Shown: positions 47,238 through 58,541 of the stretch, one piece after another | Layout of the letters: the number at the start of each line of letters is the position of its first letter | How positions within the stretch are numbered: the stretch's first letter is position 1 | Origin: Adiantum capillus-veneris | Taxonomy: Eukaryota; Streptophyta; Polypodiopsida; Polypodiales; Pteridaceae | NCBI GenBank assembly: GCA_014529385.2 | Contig: CM043960.1 | Location: 74,311,410-74,375,409, forward strand | Direction of reading: 5' to 3' | Length of the DNA: 64,000 nt | Notes under the pieces: generated by a model | What the model was told of the DNA's origin: nothing | What the model saw: only the letters and a program-made list of their open reading frames with translations | Databases searched by the model: none | Translations under genes and position numbers: made by a program

Positions 47238-48409
47238 CTATGTATCGTTCGCGACCTGCCACTTCATTGAGTATTTCATCCTGGAATGGGAGGGGGAAGT
47301 GGTCCCTCTCGTGGCTGCATTGAGAGGTTTATAATCCACACAAACTCTCCACTTACCATTTTTTTTCGGTGTGACTACTACTGGGGAGACCCATTCTAAG
47401 TCTTCGACAGGATAGATAAAACCTGCTTGTAGAAAACTTCTCACTTCTTTAAGCAATGCCTCTTGTTGGATTACTCCAAGTATTCTGAGCTTTTGTACCA
47501 CGGGTTTACTACCTTCCTTGAGCTTTATGTGGTGTTGTACTACTGTAAATTGTGTGATCTTATCATAGCCATCAATGAACAAAGTAGTGAAGTTACCTAG
47601 CATGGAGACATACTCCTTTCTTTCTTCATTGGTTAACTCATTTGAGAGCATTTTTTGTAGCTTACCTGTATCCTCCAAGGACTGCATATCTGATGATCCC
47701 TCTTGGTTTTTCGAGGTTTTTTGAGATTTTGTTAATCTGTTTGGGTCTTTAGGAATGACTCCCATTACTTCGATGCTACTGTCACTTCCGTCGGTGGTGG
47801 TCGTCTCTTCTCCTGAGGTAGACGAGTAGTCGCTAGTGGACTCATCTTTTGAAGCCTCCAAGATCATGTTGCGCTGCTTTCCAGTCCTCATGTCGTAGAA
47901 TATGGACTTTCCTTTAGCATCCTTCATCTGGATCATCCCGGTGCTCCAGTCTTGTTTAGCCTCCATAGCCATAAGCCAAGGCCTCCCAAGAATGATGGGA
48001 TAGCCCTCCCCTTTGTGTGGCATGACGAATATGTCTACCTCCACTTCTGTATTGAATGCTTTAACTTTGACCGCATTTACAATGCCTACTCATTTCACTC
48101 TTACATTGTTTGCCATCTTGGCTTTGCAGGGTGCCGGCCTACTTACCTCTAGAGCTAGATGGTACATCATCTTCTCACTCATGACGCATATTTGCGCTCC
48201 ACCATCTATGTAGACGTTTGAAATCCGTTGCCCCTTGATGTGAGCGTCCATGGTTGGCAGGATGTTATCGAGATCCCTCCCAAAGATAGCCCCAGCTATC
48301 CTGGGTCTTGATTTCCTGGTACTTACCATTTTCGTCCATTGCCTCCTCATTCCGGTGCAAGGTGGAGTAATTGGGGCCAAGTTATCTTCGGGCCCTGCAT
48401 TAACACATC
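47238..48409 (-). pseudogene. Gypsy-d protease and RT start
   Basis: Protease YIDGGAQICVMSEKMM (within 48380-48090), a stop at 48087, then VEVDIFVMPHKGEGYPIILG from 48044. RT begins KPVVQKLRILGVIQQEALLK and NGKWRVCVDYKPLNAATRG; a 1-bp deletion there shifts the frame and it ends at 47238. Same order as Gypsy-c and -e. Confidence 0.88.
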
Positions 48410-49564
48410 CTAAACTAAGTCATAGGGTTTTGCATACTCACCTAGTGAGAAGTCCACGATGTCTATCTTCCGCCGTGTTTTAGTTGCTTGCTTGCTAGAC
48501 TCGGCCTTCCCTTTCATCTTCTCTTCTCTTTGAGATGCCTCCTCGTACCTCGCACGTTTCACTCCCATAGCATCCACTTCTTCTACCTTCACTTTTCCTT
48601 TGTGCTTCTCTCGAGCTGATTCTTCTACCTTTGCCTTCCCTTTAGCCTCCAAGCTAATAACACTCACCGCTTGGTTCACAGCAGGTGGTGGGGGTAGTGG
48701 TGGAATGAGAGGTTGGGGTGGTGGTTGTTGTTGTACAGGTGGTCGAAGGATTTGGACCGGTGGGATTGGTCCTAGCTGCCTAGGTGGTGGTAGTCTTGCT
48801 CTTGGTGGAGAGATCTGATTCTGTCTCCCCCTTCTATTGAAATTCTTCCTCCTTGGGTGTGGGCAGTAGTACATTCCATGGCCATCTTCCCCACAGTTGT
48901 AACAGTGGTACTCTAGGTTCTGCCTTCGTTGTCCCCTTCCTTGTTCTGGGTTTCTACTAGATGCATGCCCTTGCTGCACTAGATGCACAGATAAACTCTC
49001 TAGTTGGGTGGTGATGCGACTCAGCAGGTCTTGTTGTTCTTCTGATGCCTCCAGCGGCGGTTGGACTCTATGATTGGCTATTGCAGCCACTGGGGTTGGT
49101 CGGGCCGAGCTTGTTTCCTCTGACTCGTTTACTCTTGCTTGCATGCACAGCTTCTTGTCTTTAAGGCGGGATACTTCGACTGCCAACTCATATGTTGCAG
49201 GAAACCTTCCCTTCACCTTCTCTATAAGCGGCGACCATAGACCAGCAATGAAACGGTCCTTCTTTAGGAAATTAGGCGCTCCTTCACCTTCCTCCAGTGA
49301 GGCAACCCATCCCTCCTCCACTAGCTTCCCAAAACAGCGAGAGCAGTAGCCGAACCACTCTTCTCTAGGACATGGGAATCTTCTTACCACTTCTTCTTCC
49401 GGATTGTCGAAGTGGATTGGTAGCACTCGCATGCGTTGTGCAAATCGGTAGGCGACCTTTTGCCGCTTAGCTTCGGATGACTTCTTCCTTGACAAAGTGG
49501 GTACAACCCGGCTTTCTGAGCTTGAAGCACTTGCCTGGCCAGATGCTTCTCCCTTCGGGGTCAT
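48410..49564 (-). pseudogene. Gypsy-d gag, with unrelated N-terminus
   Basis: 384 codons. From APNFLKKDRFIAGLWSPLIE on it matches Gypsy-e gag, with knuckle CYNCGEDGHGMYYC, a Pro-rich linker and a Lys-rich end, then a stop at SLGEYAKPYDLV. The first ~95 residues (to REEWFGYCSRCFGKLVEEGW) do not match the capsid-like half of the Gypsy-c or -e gag and contain none of its motifs. This copy is a chimera or carries a replacement 5' part. Confidence 0.8.
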
Positions 49565-49809
49565 GTGTTTCCAGACTAGCTTATCTTCTCCTTACCTTTG
49601 GCTCGAGCAGCCCCTTTAGGCCACTTTGGAGTTATATCTTTGACTGCAATTTCTTTAGGGAAAAGAGGTCTCATCGTTTGCTTCCCTTTCTTGACGTGAA
49701 TGATTTCTTCGCGATGAATGTCGATGTAGATGACTTTAGCCCTTTCGCTGCCTTCGTTCCTGGCACTCATTGACAGTGTGACTTGGTTGACAACAGTGAT
49801 GGCACTTCA
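49565..49809 (-). other. Gypsy-d pre-gag segment with an extra zinc knuckle
   Basis: In one minus-strand frame lies KCHHCCQPSHTVNECQERR, a CX2CX4HX4C knuckle, ending at a stop. In another frame 64 codons are open (49576-49770), starting MSARNEGSERAKVIYIDIHR. Neither matches the same region of Gypsy-c or -e. It is probably a piece of a foreign gag acquired by recombination. Confidence 0.5.
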
Positions 49810-49992
49810 CTACCTCCCACCTGATGATTTCGATTTATAGTTAGAACGAGCGACACGAGATGGAGAATTTACCTCTTGAATGCTGACGACACTGCAGCTT
49901 GGCAGTAGCACTTCAATAAAGGCGGCTAGTGCCTCCTTCTTCTCCTCTTCTTCCGTCCTCCAGTTAGAAAATTCCTTCAGCCATTCCTCCAT
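49810..49992 (-). CDS. Pre-gag ORF a of Gypsy-d (60 aa, MEEWL family)
   Basis: Starts MEEWLKEFSNWRTEEEE, 56 bp after the PBS. Similar to the Gypsy-e ORF at 35906: MxEWLxxFxNWxTEEEE, then IE, P, V, Q and SPxR-like matches. No known family. The frame ends SKSSGGR. Confidence 0.5.
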   Translation of the reverse strand: MEEWLKEFSNWRTEEEEKKEALAAFIEVLLPSCSVVSIQEVNSPSRVARSNYKSKSSGGR

Positions 49993-50048
49993 GATTGATA
50001 CTGGGCGTCACTTTCAGAATTGTAAACTAAAGGGTCTTAGAAACGCCC

Positions 50049-50066
50049 TCCTCCATTGGGGCACCA
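50049..50066 (-). other. Gypsy-d primer binding site
   Basis: Minus strand TGGTGCCCCAATGGAGGA, two bases from the LTR end TTCA. Nine bases shared with Gypsy-c and -e. Confidence 0.65.
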
Positions 50067-50162
50067 AATGAACGGACGCAAAGCGGACCCCGAACCCCGA
50101 CAGCCTCTAAAACGATGGGGGCCAAATGGCACGCCTCGAGCCTGCCACGATAAAGTGAACAG

Positions 50163-50191
50163 GGGGCACCACCTAGCTTTGAGCGGCTAGG
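50163..50191 (-). promoter_or_regulatory. U5 hairpin plus PBS-like box, Gypsy-d 5' LTR
   Basis: Minus strand from 50191: CCTAGC, loop CGCTCAAA, GCTAGG, then TGGTGCCCC. Confidence 0.6.
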
Positions 50192-50232
50192 ACGCAAACC
50201 ACGATGATATGAACACCGCAAACTTACACACC

Positions 50233-50343
<111 letters not shown>

Positions 50344-51426
50344 GAGAGAGAGAGAGAGAGAGAAGTTTGAAAATGATGAAAACCCTCGGGGGTGTGAGGG
50401 TGAATTATTTCTACAACATTTACAAAGTGGCATGCCATGGTGGTAGAGAGATAGGGGAAGAAGGTGGTGCAACCTACTTGGTGCGCTCTCTAAGACGACT
50501 CAATGATGGTGCATACTTACTACCATGAGCATGTATACATGTGTGCATTGACCATAGGAGTCGAGAGATGGATGTGGTTCCCTTGGCATGGTGCAATTCC
50601 CAAGGAAAACCCAACACACAAACCCCCCCTTCCAGTGATGGAAAAGGTGTCAATCCTTCCCACTACACTCTACCAAATGCTTGGCTCACCATGAATTGCC
50701 CCACCCCCCCGGATAGTGACCTCTCAGTGCCAATTTATAGGTGTTCGCTTCTTGGATTATGGTAATCCCAGTGTGGTTAGGGTAAGCTTAATCGGGGAGA
50801 CAAAGAAAGTGGTGGGCCCGGTGTGGTTGACCCTTGCTTTGTTTTGGGAGGTTATTCAAAGATGGGAATCTCTAGGTGGGCCTTTGTGACCATCACCTAG
50901 AGAGAGGATATTTACAAAAAAATGGAAATTTACAATGGCTCGGGTGAAAACTAAAGATAATGATGAAAATAACCTATAAATTACTGGAATGGTGTTGTGG
51001 TTGCGTGTTGCCGGCAAATGGTGTGATGTCGGTGCGTCGATGTCGAGCGTACTTCTTTTCGGAGTTGGCCGGGGCATGCCTTCAGTGCATTTTCTCTTTT
51101 TCTTGTTGGCGACGCGTGCTTTGGATCCTTCTTCTTTATTCGTTGATGTCGTAGTCGTAACCTTTGTGTTTTTTTTTTTTTTTGTGGTGCGGTGCATATA
51201 TGCGTGTGTGTTGGTATTGGTGCATGAGGGCGGGTGTGTGTGTGTATATGTATGTGTGTGCACGTAAACGTGCATGGGAAGGGCTTTAATATATATACAA
51301 TATATTTTTTTTTATTTTTATTTTTCGTTTTGATGGTGGCTGACGACCGGCTGCCTACTAAAACTGCGCGAGGTGGATTCGGGAGGGGGCGGGAAGATGG
51401 TGTAGAGAGAGAGAGCGTGTGTGTGC

Positions 51427-51465
<39 letters not shown>

Positions 51466-51726
51466 GTGTGGGTTGTGTGTGTGTTGCGGCCTAAGCGCCC
51501 GAGTGGGAGAGAGAGAGCGTGTTGTTGTGGGCTCATGCACAGCGCCAAAGGGGAAGAGTGATGGTGTGTGTGTGTGTGTGTGTGTGTGTGGAGAGAGAGA
51601 GAGAGGGAGGTTCTACTGCCGCAGTCCGTGAGAAGGAGAGAGAGGGAGATTGGACTGCGCGGAATCTGAGCGCCCGAGAGGGAGAGAGAGAGAGATTGTG
51701 AGGCTGAGGGAGGGATAGGGTGTGTG

Positions 51727-51783
<57 letters not shown>

Positions 51784-51784
<1 letters not shown>

Positions 51785-52591
51785 GGAAATAAGACGTAGC
51801 TAAATAGATAATTGAGTAGATTACTTAATGGAGAGAGACAGATTTATATACACGAGATTATAGAGTAGAGAGAGAGAGAGAGAGAGTACACACGATATAC
51901 GTGGTTCACCCAATGTGGGCTACGTCCACGGGAAAGCAGCCACTCAATGGCTTTAGTACTTCAAAACAAGAAGTAGTTTACAAAGGGATTGTACCCTTAA
52001 TGGAGCTCCTGCCTTGCTTCACTCTCACCACCTCACACTCACCTTGTTGCATCAACTTCACACTATGAAATGTGTGTAGAAATGGCCTCCTTTTATAGGC
52101 CAAAAGGGCTGCCCTCTCTTATGAGAGACAGCCATGTGTAGCCGCCCTTGTGCGAATAAGTCCAAATCGGACCCTCCAATCCACCCATGTGTGGCCGCCC
52201 TTGAGAAGACAAGTCCGCTTTTGAATTCGGCCACTGGCCACCGGCCATTGACTTCCGACCGCCGGCCACCGGCCATTGACTTCCGACCACCGGCCATCGG
52301 CCATTGACTATCGGCCACCGGCCAACCGACCGGTTGTTTTCCAACCACTTTCCGGCCACCGTCCGGCCATAATATTCCAGTGAAAAAGAATATTCCAGCG
52401 AAAAAAAAAGTCTCAAGGGCCTCCACCCCTGAGGCCTTTAAAGTTGCCCCTGATTCTTGTCCATGAAAATTTTGGTTTCCGGTGAGTGATTTTCCTTCAC
52501 GCACGATGGCTTCTCCTCATAATGGGGGCCTTACAAATGTGCGCTTTTACCACAGAAAATTACAAGGGTAAATCAGGCTCCATACTTAACA
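51784..52591 (-). repeat. Copia-C 3' LTR (808 bp)
   Basis: Matches 56607-57377. Minus-strand TATA box CTATAAAAGG at 52089-52098. Contains a GC-rich minisatellite (52228-52343) with one unit more than the other LTR. The minus strand has AAGTGGGAGAT just before it, the likely PPT. Confidence 0.93.
52228..52343. repeat. GC-rich minisatellite in Copia-C 3' LTR
   Basis: Units of about 27-28 bp on CCGGCCACCGGCCATTGAC; three full units here, two in the 5' LTR (57042-57119). The CCGGCC pieces are self-complementary. Confidence 0.85.
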
Positions 52592-52651
52592 ATCTCCCAC
52601 TTGGAGACTGATCTCCAAACCAAACCTGTGACTGCTTTCCATTCTGGCTTC

Positions 52652-54055
52652 TTATCCTTGAATGCCGATTGAAGATGAGCAAAAGCTCAACTTCTCCTTG
52701 TTGACCACCTTTGTAAACATGTCTGCAGGATTTTCACTTGTATGCACCTTTCCTAGATTTAGTTGTCCCTCTTCCAAAAGAGTGCGTATGAAGTGATATA
52801 TCACCTCAATGTGCTTTGTCCTTGAATGAAAGGCTGAGTTCTTCGCAAGATGGATAGCGCTTTGGCTATCACTGTACAAGACACAATTGTCTTGTTTGAA
52901 TCCAAGCTCTTCTAAGAATCTGTGAAGCCATATAATTTCTTTACTTGCCTCCGTCATTGCTACATACTCTGCTTCCGTGGTAGAAAGTGAAACCACTTTC
53001 TGCAGCTTTGAAGCCCAGCTTACTGCTATGCTTCCAACCGTGAACACATAGCCAATAGTGCTCTTTTGAGTATCTTTGTCACCTGCCATATCTGCATCAG
53101 CATACCCTTCTAGAAAAATATCAGTTCCTCCAAAATACAAAGCATTTGTTGTTGTCCCTTTTAGATACCTAAGTAGCCACTTCACAGCTTGCCAATGCTC
53201 TTTACCTGGGTTGTCCATGAACCTACTCACAACTCCCATTGCATGTGCAATGCCTGGCCTTGTCCAGACCATATCATACATTAGAGAACCTACCGCTGCA
53301 GCATATGGAACTTTAGACATATAGGCTATCTCCTCTTGTGTCTTTGGACACATATCCTTCGTTAGTTTAAAATGACCAGCCAAAGGTGTAGAAACTGGTT
53401 TTGCATTTTGCATTGCAAACCTTTCTAGTACCTTCTTGATGTAATCTTCTTGAGATAGCTTTATTGTCTTCTTCGTCCTGTCCCTTGATATTTTCATACC
53501 AAGTATCCTCTTTGCAGCACCTAAATCTTTCATTGAAAAAGATTTGGACAGCTCCTCTTTTAGGTCTTTGATGTCCTGCATGTTAGCACTTGCAATCAAC
53601 ATGTCATCAACATACAACATTAGGATGATGAATTTCCCATCTCCAAAATTCTCCGTGTAGACGCAGTGATCCGAGTTGCATCTTGTGAATCCATGATCCA
53701 ACATCCATCGATCAAACTTCAAGTACCATTGTCTTGATGCTTGCTTTAAACCATACAAGCTCTTCTTTAATCTGCAAACCATTTTCTCCTTACCTTTTAC
53801 TTCATACCCCTTTGGTTGAAGCATGTAGATTTCCTCCTCTAAGTCACCATGAGGGAATGCCGTATTTACATCCATTTGCTCGAGATTTAGATCATGAGCA
53901 GCCACAAGGCTTAAGACAAGCCTAATTGAGTTCATTTTTACAACAGGAGAAAATATTTCATTGAAGTCAATACCTTTCTTTTGAGAAAAACCTTTTACCA
54001 CAAGCCTAGACTTGTACCTTTTCTTCCCACCTTCTTCTTCCTTTAGCTTGTACAC
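52652..54055 (-). pseudogene. Copia-C RT and RNase H
   Basis: 467 open codons. RT with KSRLVVKGFSQKKGIDFNEI, MDVNTAFPHGDLEEEIYM and intact YVDDMLIAS; RNase H with YADADMAGDKDTQKSTIGYV, STTEAEYVAM and RTKHIEVIYHFI; ends ENPADMFTKVVNKEK. A TGA at 54056-54058 (Trp expected) cuts it from the upstream frame. Confidence 0.93.
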
Positions 54056-55141
54056 TCATTTGTTTTGAAGTGCCCGCTTACCTTTAGGCAACTCAACCAA
54101 CTCCCATGTTTGGTTGCAATGTAGTGAGTCCATCTCCACTTGCATGCTCTTCGTCCATTCTTCTTTGGATTCATGTTGCATAGCTTCTTCATATGATTCC
54201 GGCTCTCCAGAATCTGAGATCAAGAGATGGTTGAAGGAAGGAACAAACCTTTCTGGAGGTCTAGTTGCTCTTGTAGATCTTCGGGGAATAGGTTGAGGCT
54301 CCTCATTTGGTTGACGTTGTTGCACATTGTCACCGTTTGCAGTCCTTGAGTCTTCACCTGTTTCAAGCTCCATGTACTCATCACCTGTTTCTCTTGTTTT
54401 TTTTCTTTCCAAGTAATCTTTGTACATATTTTGTTCGTTAAAAATTACATCCCTACTCCTTAAGATTTTACCATCTTCAGGATTCCATAGACAATACCCA
54501 AAGTCTCCTTCTCCATAGCCAATGAAGAAACACTTTTTGGACTTTGCATCTAGCTTTTATCTTAGGCTTCTATCTATGTGCATGAAAGCCTCACACCCAA
54601 ACACTTTAAGAAATGCATAATTCACCATTTTACCTGTCTATGCCTCTTCTGGAACTCCCACATCCAATGCCGTTGAGGGTGACCGATTGATTAAGTACAC
54701 AGACGTACTTACAGCTTCCACCCAAAGCTCAAGCGGTAGGCCTGCATGTAGCCGCATGCTTCGTGATCGTTCCATGATTGTCATGTTCATCCTTTCCGGA
54801 ATCCCATTTTGTTGAGGTGTCCTTGGGGTTGTACTTTGCCTCCGAATGCCATTGCTAGCACAAAAGCTTTCAAAAGCTTGGCTGCAATATTCGCCTCCAT
54901 TGTCGGATCTGAGGCATTTAACCTTGGTACCTGTTTCATTCTCCACAAAGGCTTTCCACCTTTGAAATATGGAAAATACATCGGATTTATTCTTCATGAC
55001 ATAAACCCATGTTTTTCTAGTCACATCGTCTATGAATGTTACATAGTACAATGAGCCACCAAGTGATGGTGTACTTGCAGGACCCCAAACATCAGAATGA
55101 ACCAATTCAAGTTTTTTATTTTTTCTTTCATTTCCTGATTT
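54056..55141 (-). pseudogene. Copia-C integrase and linker
   Basis: Same frame, interrupted by TAA at 55139-55141, TAG near 54635, TAA near 54557 and the TGA at 54056. Integrase core: HSDVWGPASTPSLGGSLYYV, LRSDNGGEYCSQAF and TPQQNGIPERMN give D, D and E. After the core come FLKVFGCEAFMHIDRSL and an acidic linker. Confidence 0.9.
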
Positions 55142-56542
55142 TTAAAATTTTACCTTCTTTTGTTTACCATAAACACAATCTTTACAGAACTCTAAGTCCA
55201 CTTCTTTCAAACCTGGTAGAAGCTTCTTTGTTTGAAGGATTTGCATTCCTTTGTCACTCATATGCCCAAGTCGGTAGTGCCACACCACACTGTCAACTTC
55301 TGTAGTTGTTGCACAAGCCGAAGGTTGCGTGCTAACAGTACACAAGTAAAGTGTACCAACTTTTTCACCCTTGGCAACCACCAAAGATCCCTTTGAAATC
55401 TTCCACCGTTTGTTTTCGAATGCAATGTTGTGACCTTCATCGTCCAATTGTCCTGTAGAGATCAAATTTTTGCGAAGAGAAGGAACATGCCTAACATCTT
55501 TAAGCTTCCATTCATTTCCGTTAGCAGTTTTGACAGAAACTGTACCTTTGCTGACAATCTCACAAGCTTCATCATCTCCCAAGTATACATACCCAAAATT
55601 ACCTTTGGTGTAGTCTTGGAAATGTTGCTTGTGTGGTGTCGCATGGAATGAAGCCCCGGAATCTACTATCCAGGAGTTAGACACATTGTCTAATGAGAGA
55701 ATTAGAGCATCTTGCTCTACTTTACCTGCCACATTGGCCTCCGATGTTGGCTTGTTGTCTTGAGACTCTATCTCCTTCTTCTTCTTGGACCAGCAATCCT
55801 TCTTGACGTGGCCCTTCTTGCCGCAGTTCCAACATTCAAGAACTGACTTTGTGCGTGACTTGCTCCGCCTTGAGCGATCACGACCCTTTTGGTTTTTGAA
55901 CCTCTCCTTAAGCCTTCCTCTTGTTTCCACTGATAGTGCAATACTTGATGATTCTCCTGTGCTTCTCCTTCGCATTTCCTTGCTTAGGAGAACACCCACA
56001 ACATCATCAAACTTAAGAGTATTTGTGACAGAGATAGAATTACTTATAGCCATCACAAGGCTATCCCAACTATCTGGTAGAGATGATAGTATAAGGAGAG
56101 CTCGCACTTCGTCATCGAAATTGATTTTCACTGATCGAAGCTGACTTATGTTTGTGTTAAAGTCATTTAGGTGTTCTACAACTGAACCATTCTCTGCCAT
56201 CTTTAGATTGAACAAGCGCCTCATAAGAAATACCTTATTGAATGCCGATGGTTTCTCGTAGAAGTCGTCAAGTGACTTCATCAAGTCCTTCGTGGTCTTC
56301 ATCTCCGAAACATTGAAGGCCACCGTTGACGCCAAGCTTAACCGGATTGTCCCCAGTGCCTTTCGATCAAGGACAATCCATGCTTCATCTGCCATTGTTG
56401 CGGGCTTCTTCGCAAGACCGCCTAGTGGCAAATAAAGGTCCTTCTGGTAGAGATAGTCTTCAATCTGCATCTTCCAATGTTGGTAGTTTTTGCCGTTGAA
56501 CTTCTCAATCTTGAGCTTCCCTTCCTCCGCCATAACTCCCAC
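55142..56542 (-). pseudogene. Copia-C gag, protease and GAG-pre-integrase
   Basis: 466 open codons from [23 protein letters not shown]2-type gag; knuckle [14 protein letters not shown]; protease [16 protein letters not shown]; pre-integrase [16 protein letters not shown] and [10 protein letters not shown]. Closed by the TAA at 55139. Motifs intact. Confidence 0.93.
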
Positions 56543-56592
56543 TCAATTCAAAAAATACTTTCCTTGAGATAATTTAGCTACGAGCAAACCTT

Positions 56593-56604
56593 GCTCTGAT
56601 ACCA
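56593..56604 (-). other. Copia-C primer binding site
   Basis: Minus strand TGGTATCAGAGC, perfect initiator-Met type, two bases from the LTR. Confidence 0.95.
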
Positions 56605-56606
56605 GT

Positions 56607-57377
56607 TGTTAGGAAATAAGACGTAGCTAAATAGATAATTGAGTAGATTACTTAATGGAGAGAGACAGATTTATATACACAAGATTATAGAGTAGAGAGA
56701 GAGAGAGAGTACACACGATATACGTGGTTCACCCAATGTGGGCTACGTCCACGCCACTCAATGGCTTTAGTACTTCAAAACAAGAAGTAGTTTACAAAGG
56801 GATTATACCCTTAATGGAGCTCCCGCCTTGCTTCACTCTCACCACCTCACACTCACCTTGTTGCATCAACTTCACACTATGAAATGTGTGTAGAAATGGC
56901 CTCCTTTTATAGGCCAAAAGGGTTACCCTCTCTTATGAGAGACAGCCATGTGTAGCCGCCCTTGTGCGAATAAGTCCAAATCGGACCCTCCAATCCGCCC
57001 ATGTGTGGCCGCCCTTGAGAAGACAAGTCCGCTTTTGAATTCGGCCACCGGCCACCGGCCATTGACTTCCGACCACCGGCCATCGGCCATTGACTACCGG
57101 CCACCGGCCAACCGACCGGTTGTTTTCCGACCACTTTTCGGCCGTCGTCTGGCCATAATATTCTAGCGAAAAAGAATATTCCGGCAAAAAAAAAAGTCTC
57201 GGGGGCCTCCGCCCCCCAGGCCTTTAAAGTTGCACCTGATTCTTGTCCATGAAAATTTTGGTTTCCGGTGAGTGATTTTCCTTCAGGCACGATGGCTTCT
57301 CCTCATAATGGGGGCCTTACAAATGTGCGCTTTTACCACAGAAAATTACAAGGGTAAATCAGGCTCCATACTTAACA
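56607..57377 (-). repeat. Copia-C 5' LTR (771 bp)
   Basis: Minus strand TGTTAAGTATGG...TTTCCTAACA. TATA box CTATAAAAGG at 56903-56912 on the minus strand. Confidence 0.94.
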
Positions 57378-57412
57378 GAGAGTGTGTATTTCCTTTGACG
57401 CCTTCACAGGCT

Positions 57413-57416
<4 letters not shown>

Positions 57417-57478
<62 letters not shown>
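57417..57478. repeat. (GA)n microsatellite
   Basis: About 31 GA units in the Gypsy-d 5' LTR. Confidence 0.95.
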
Positions 57479-57481
<3 letters not shown>

Positions 57482-57557
57482 GGGAGAGAGAGGGATAGGT
57501 CGGCGCCTTGTGGGCCGCCGGACAAGAGAGTGAAGGAAGGGGGGGGGGAGGGGGGGG

Positions 57558-58095
57558 TGGCAATGGAGTGGGGTAGGAGAGGGAATAGTATCTACTGTCT
57601 TGCATGAGAGCTTAATGACGAGAGGAGGGAAGCAAGTCAATGGGTGGGAGTGAGGGAATATATCAGCGGGCCAAGGGGGAGGGAATGAGGCCGAGGGGAG
57701 GGTGAGCGAGCGGGTGGGGAAGCGGGGGGAGAGGTCAGGGAAAGAATATGAGCGGGCCGAAAGGGGGGGGGGGGGTGTAAAGGGTGAGTGTAAGAATTTG
57801 GGAGAGCGGAGGGCGGGGGGGGGGGTTGGCAATGGAGTGGGTTAGGAGAGGGAATAGTATCTACTGTCTTGCATGGGAGATTAAGGACGAGAGGAGGGAA
57901 GCAAGTCAATGGGTGGGAGTGAGAGAATATATCAGCGGGCCAAGGGGGAGGGAATGAGGCCGAGGGGAGGGGTGAGGCGAGCGGGTGGGGAAGCGGGGGG
58001 AGAGGTCGGGGAAAGAATATGAGCGGGCCGAAAGGGGGGGGGGGGGGGGGGGGGGTGTGTAAAGGGTGAGTGTAAGAATTTGGGAGAGCGGGGGG
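57558..58095. repeat. Tandem duplication, 269-bp period, Gypsy-d 5' LTR only
   Basis: Two units starting TGGCAATGGAGTGG at 57558 and 57827. The other LTR has one copy (from 42254). Both units end in G runs, which may have helped unequal exchange. Confidence 0.85.
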
Positions 58096-58385
58096 GGGGT
58101 TCCAACCGGCTTGCACAGAGGGAGCACGAGAGAGGGGTAGGGGTGAGTGCTCAAAGTTTGCGCCTTGCTGGGGGGGTAATGAGAGTGGGGGTAAATTTGG
58201 GAGAGAGGATATTAGAGAGATGTATGTAGGGAAAATGAGAGAGAGAGGGTGTTATTTTATCCAATGCCGTCGGGCGGGGGGGGGGGGGGGGAATAAGCTA
58301 CGGGGGGGGTAATGAGAGTGGGGGGGCAAACAATTTGGTTCTTTTTCTTTTTTTTCTTTGATTTTTGAAAGTCGGCTATCAGAGG

Positions 58386-58536
58386 TTTTTTCCCCCGTGC
58401 ATTGTATATACGCCCATCACTTTACGGCTATTTATATTTCCATTGCACACTAAGTATCACACTCTCTATTGTGTGCCTTGAGCTTCTTTTATCTTCTCCA
58501 AGCTGTGTGCGTTTCTCTGCAATCCTAATTCCAACA
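58386..58536 (+). repeat. Copia-A 3' LTR, second part
   Basis: Resumes after Gypsy-d with TTTTTTCCCCCGTGC and ends CTAATTCCAACA. With 33870-33945 it gives 227 bp. TATA-like TGTATATACG is near 58403. Confidence 0.94.
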
Positions 58537-58541
58537 ATGTG

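Larger units (their letters stand above)
51784..57377 (-). mobile_element. Copia-C: decayed copia element, minus strand
   Basis: LTRs 51784-52591 and 56607-57377. Plus-strand ends TGTTAGGAAAT (left copy shortened by about 4 bases) and CTTAACA. Target duplication GAGAG (51779-51783 and 57378-57382), weak because the site is a GA run. Perfect initiator-Met PBS and gag-pol with about five stops. Confidence 0.93.

Noticed and set aside
52058-52504. 148-aa ORF in the Copia-C LTR, repeated at 56907-57290
   Set aside because: Made of the CCGGCC minisatellite; length differs between LTRs with unit number.
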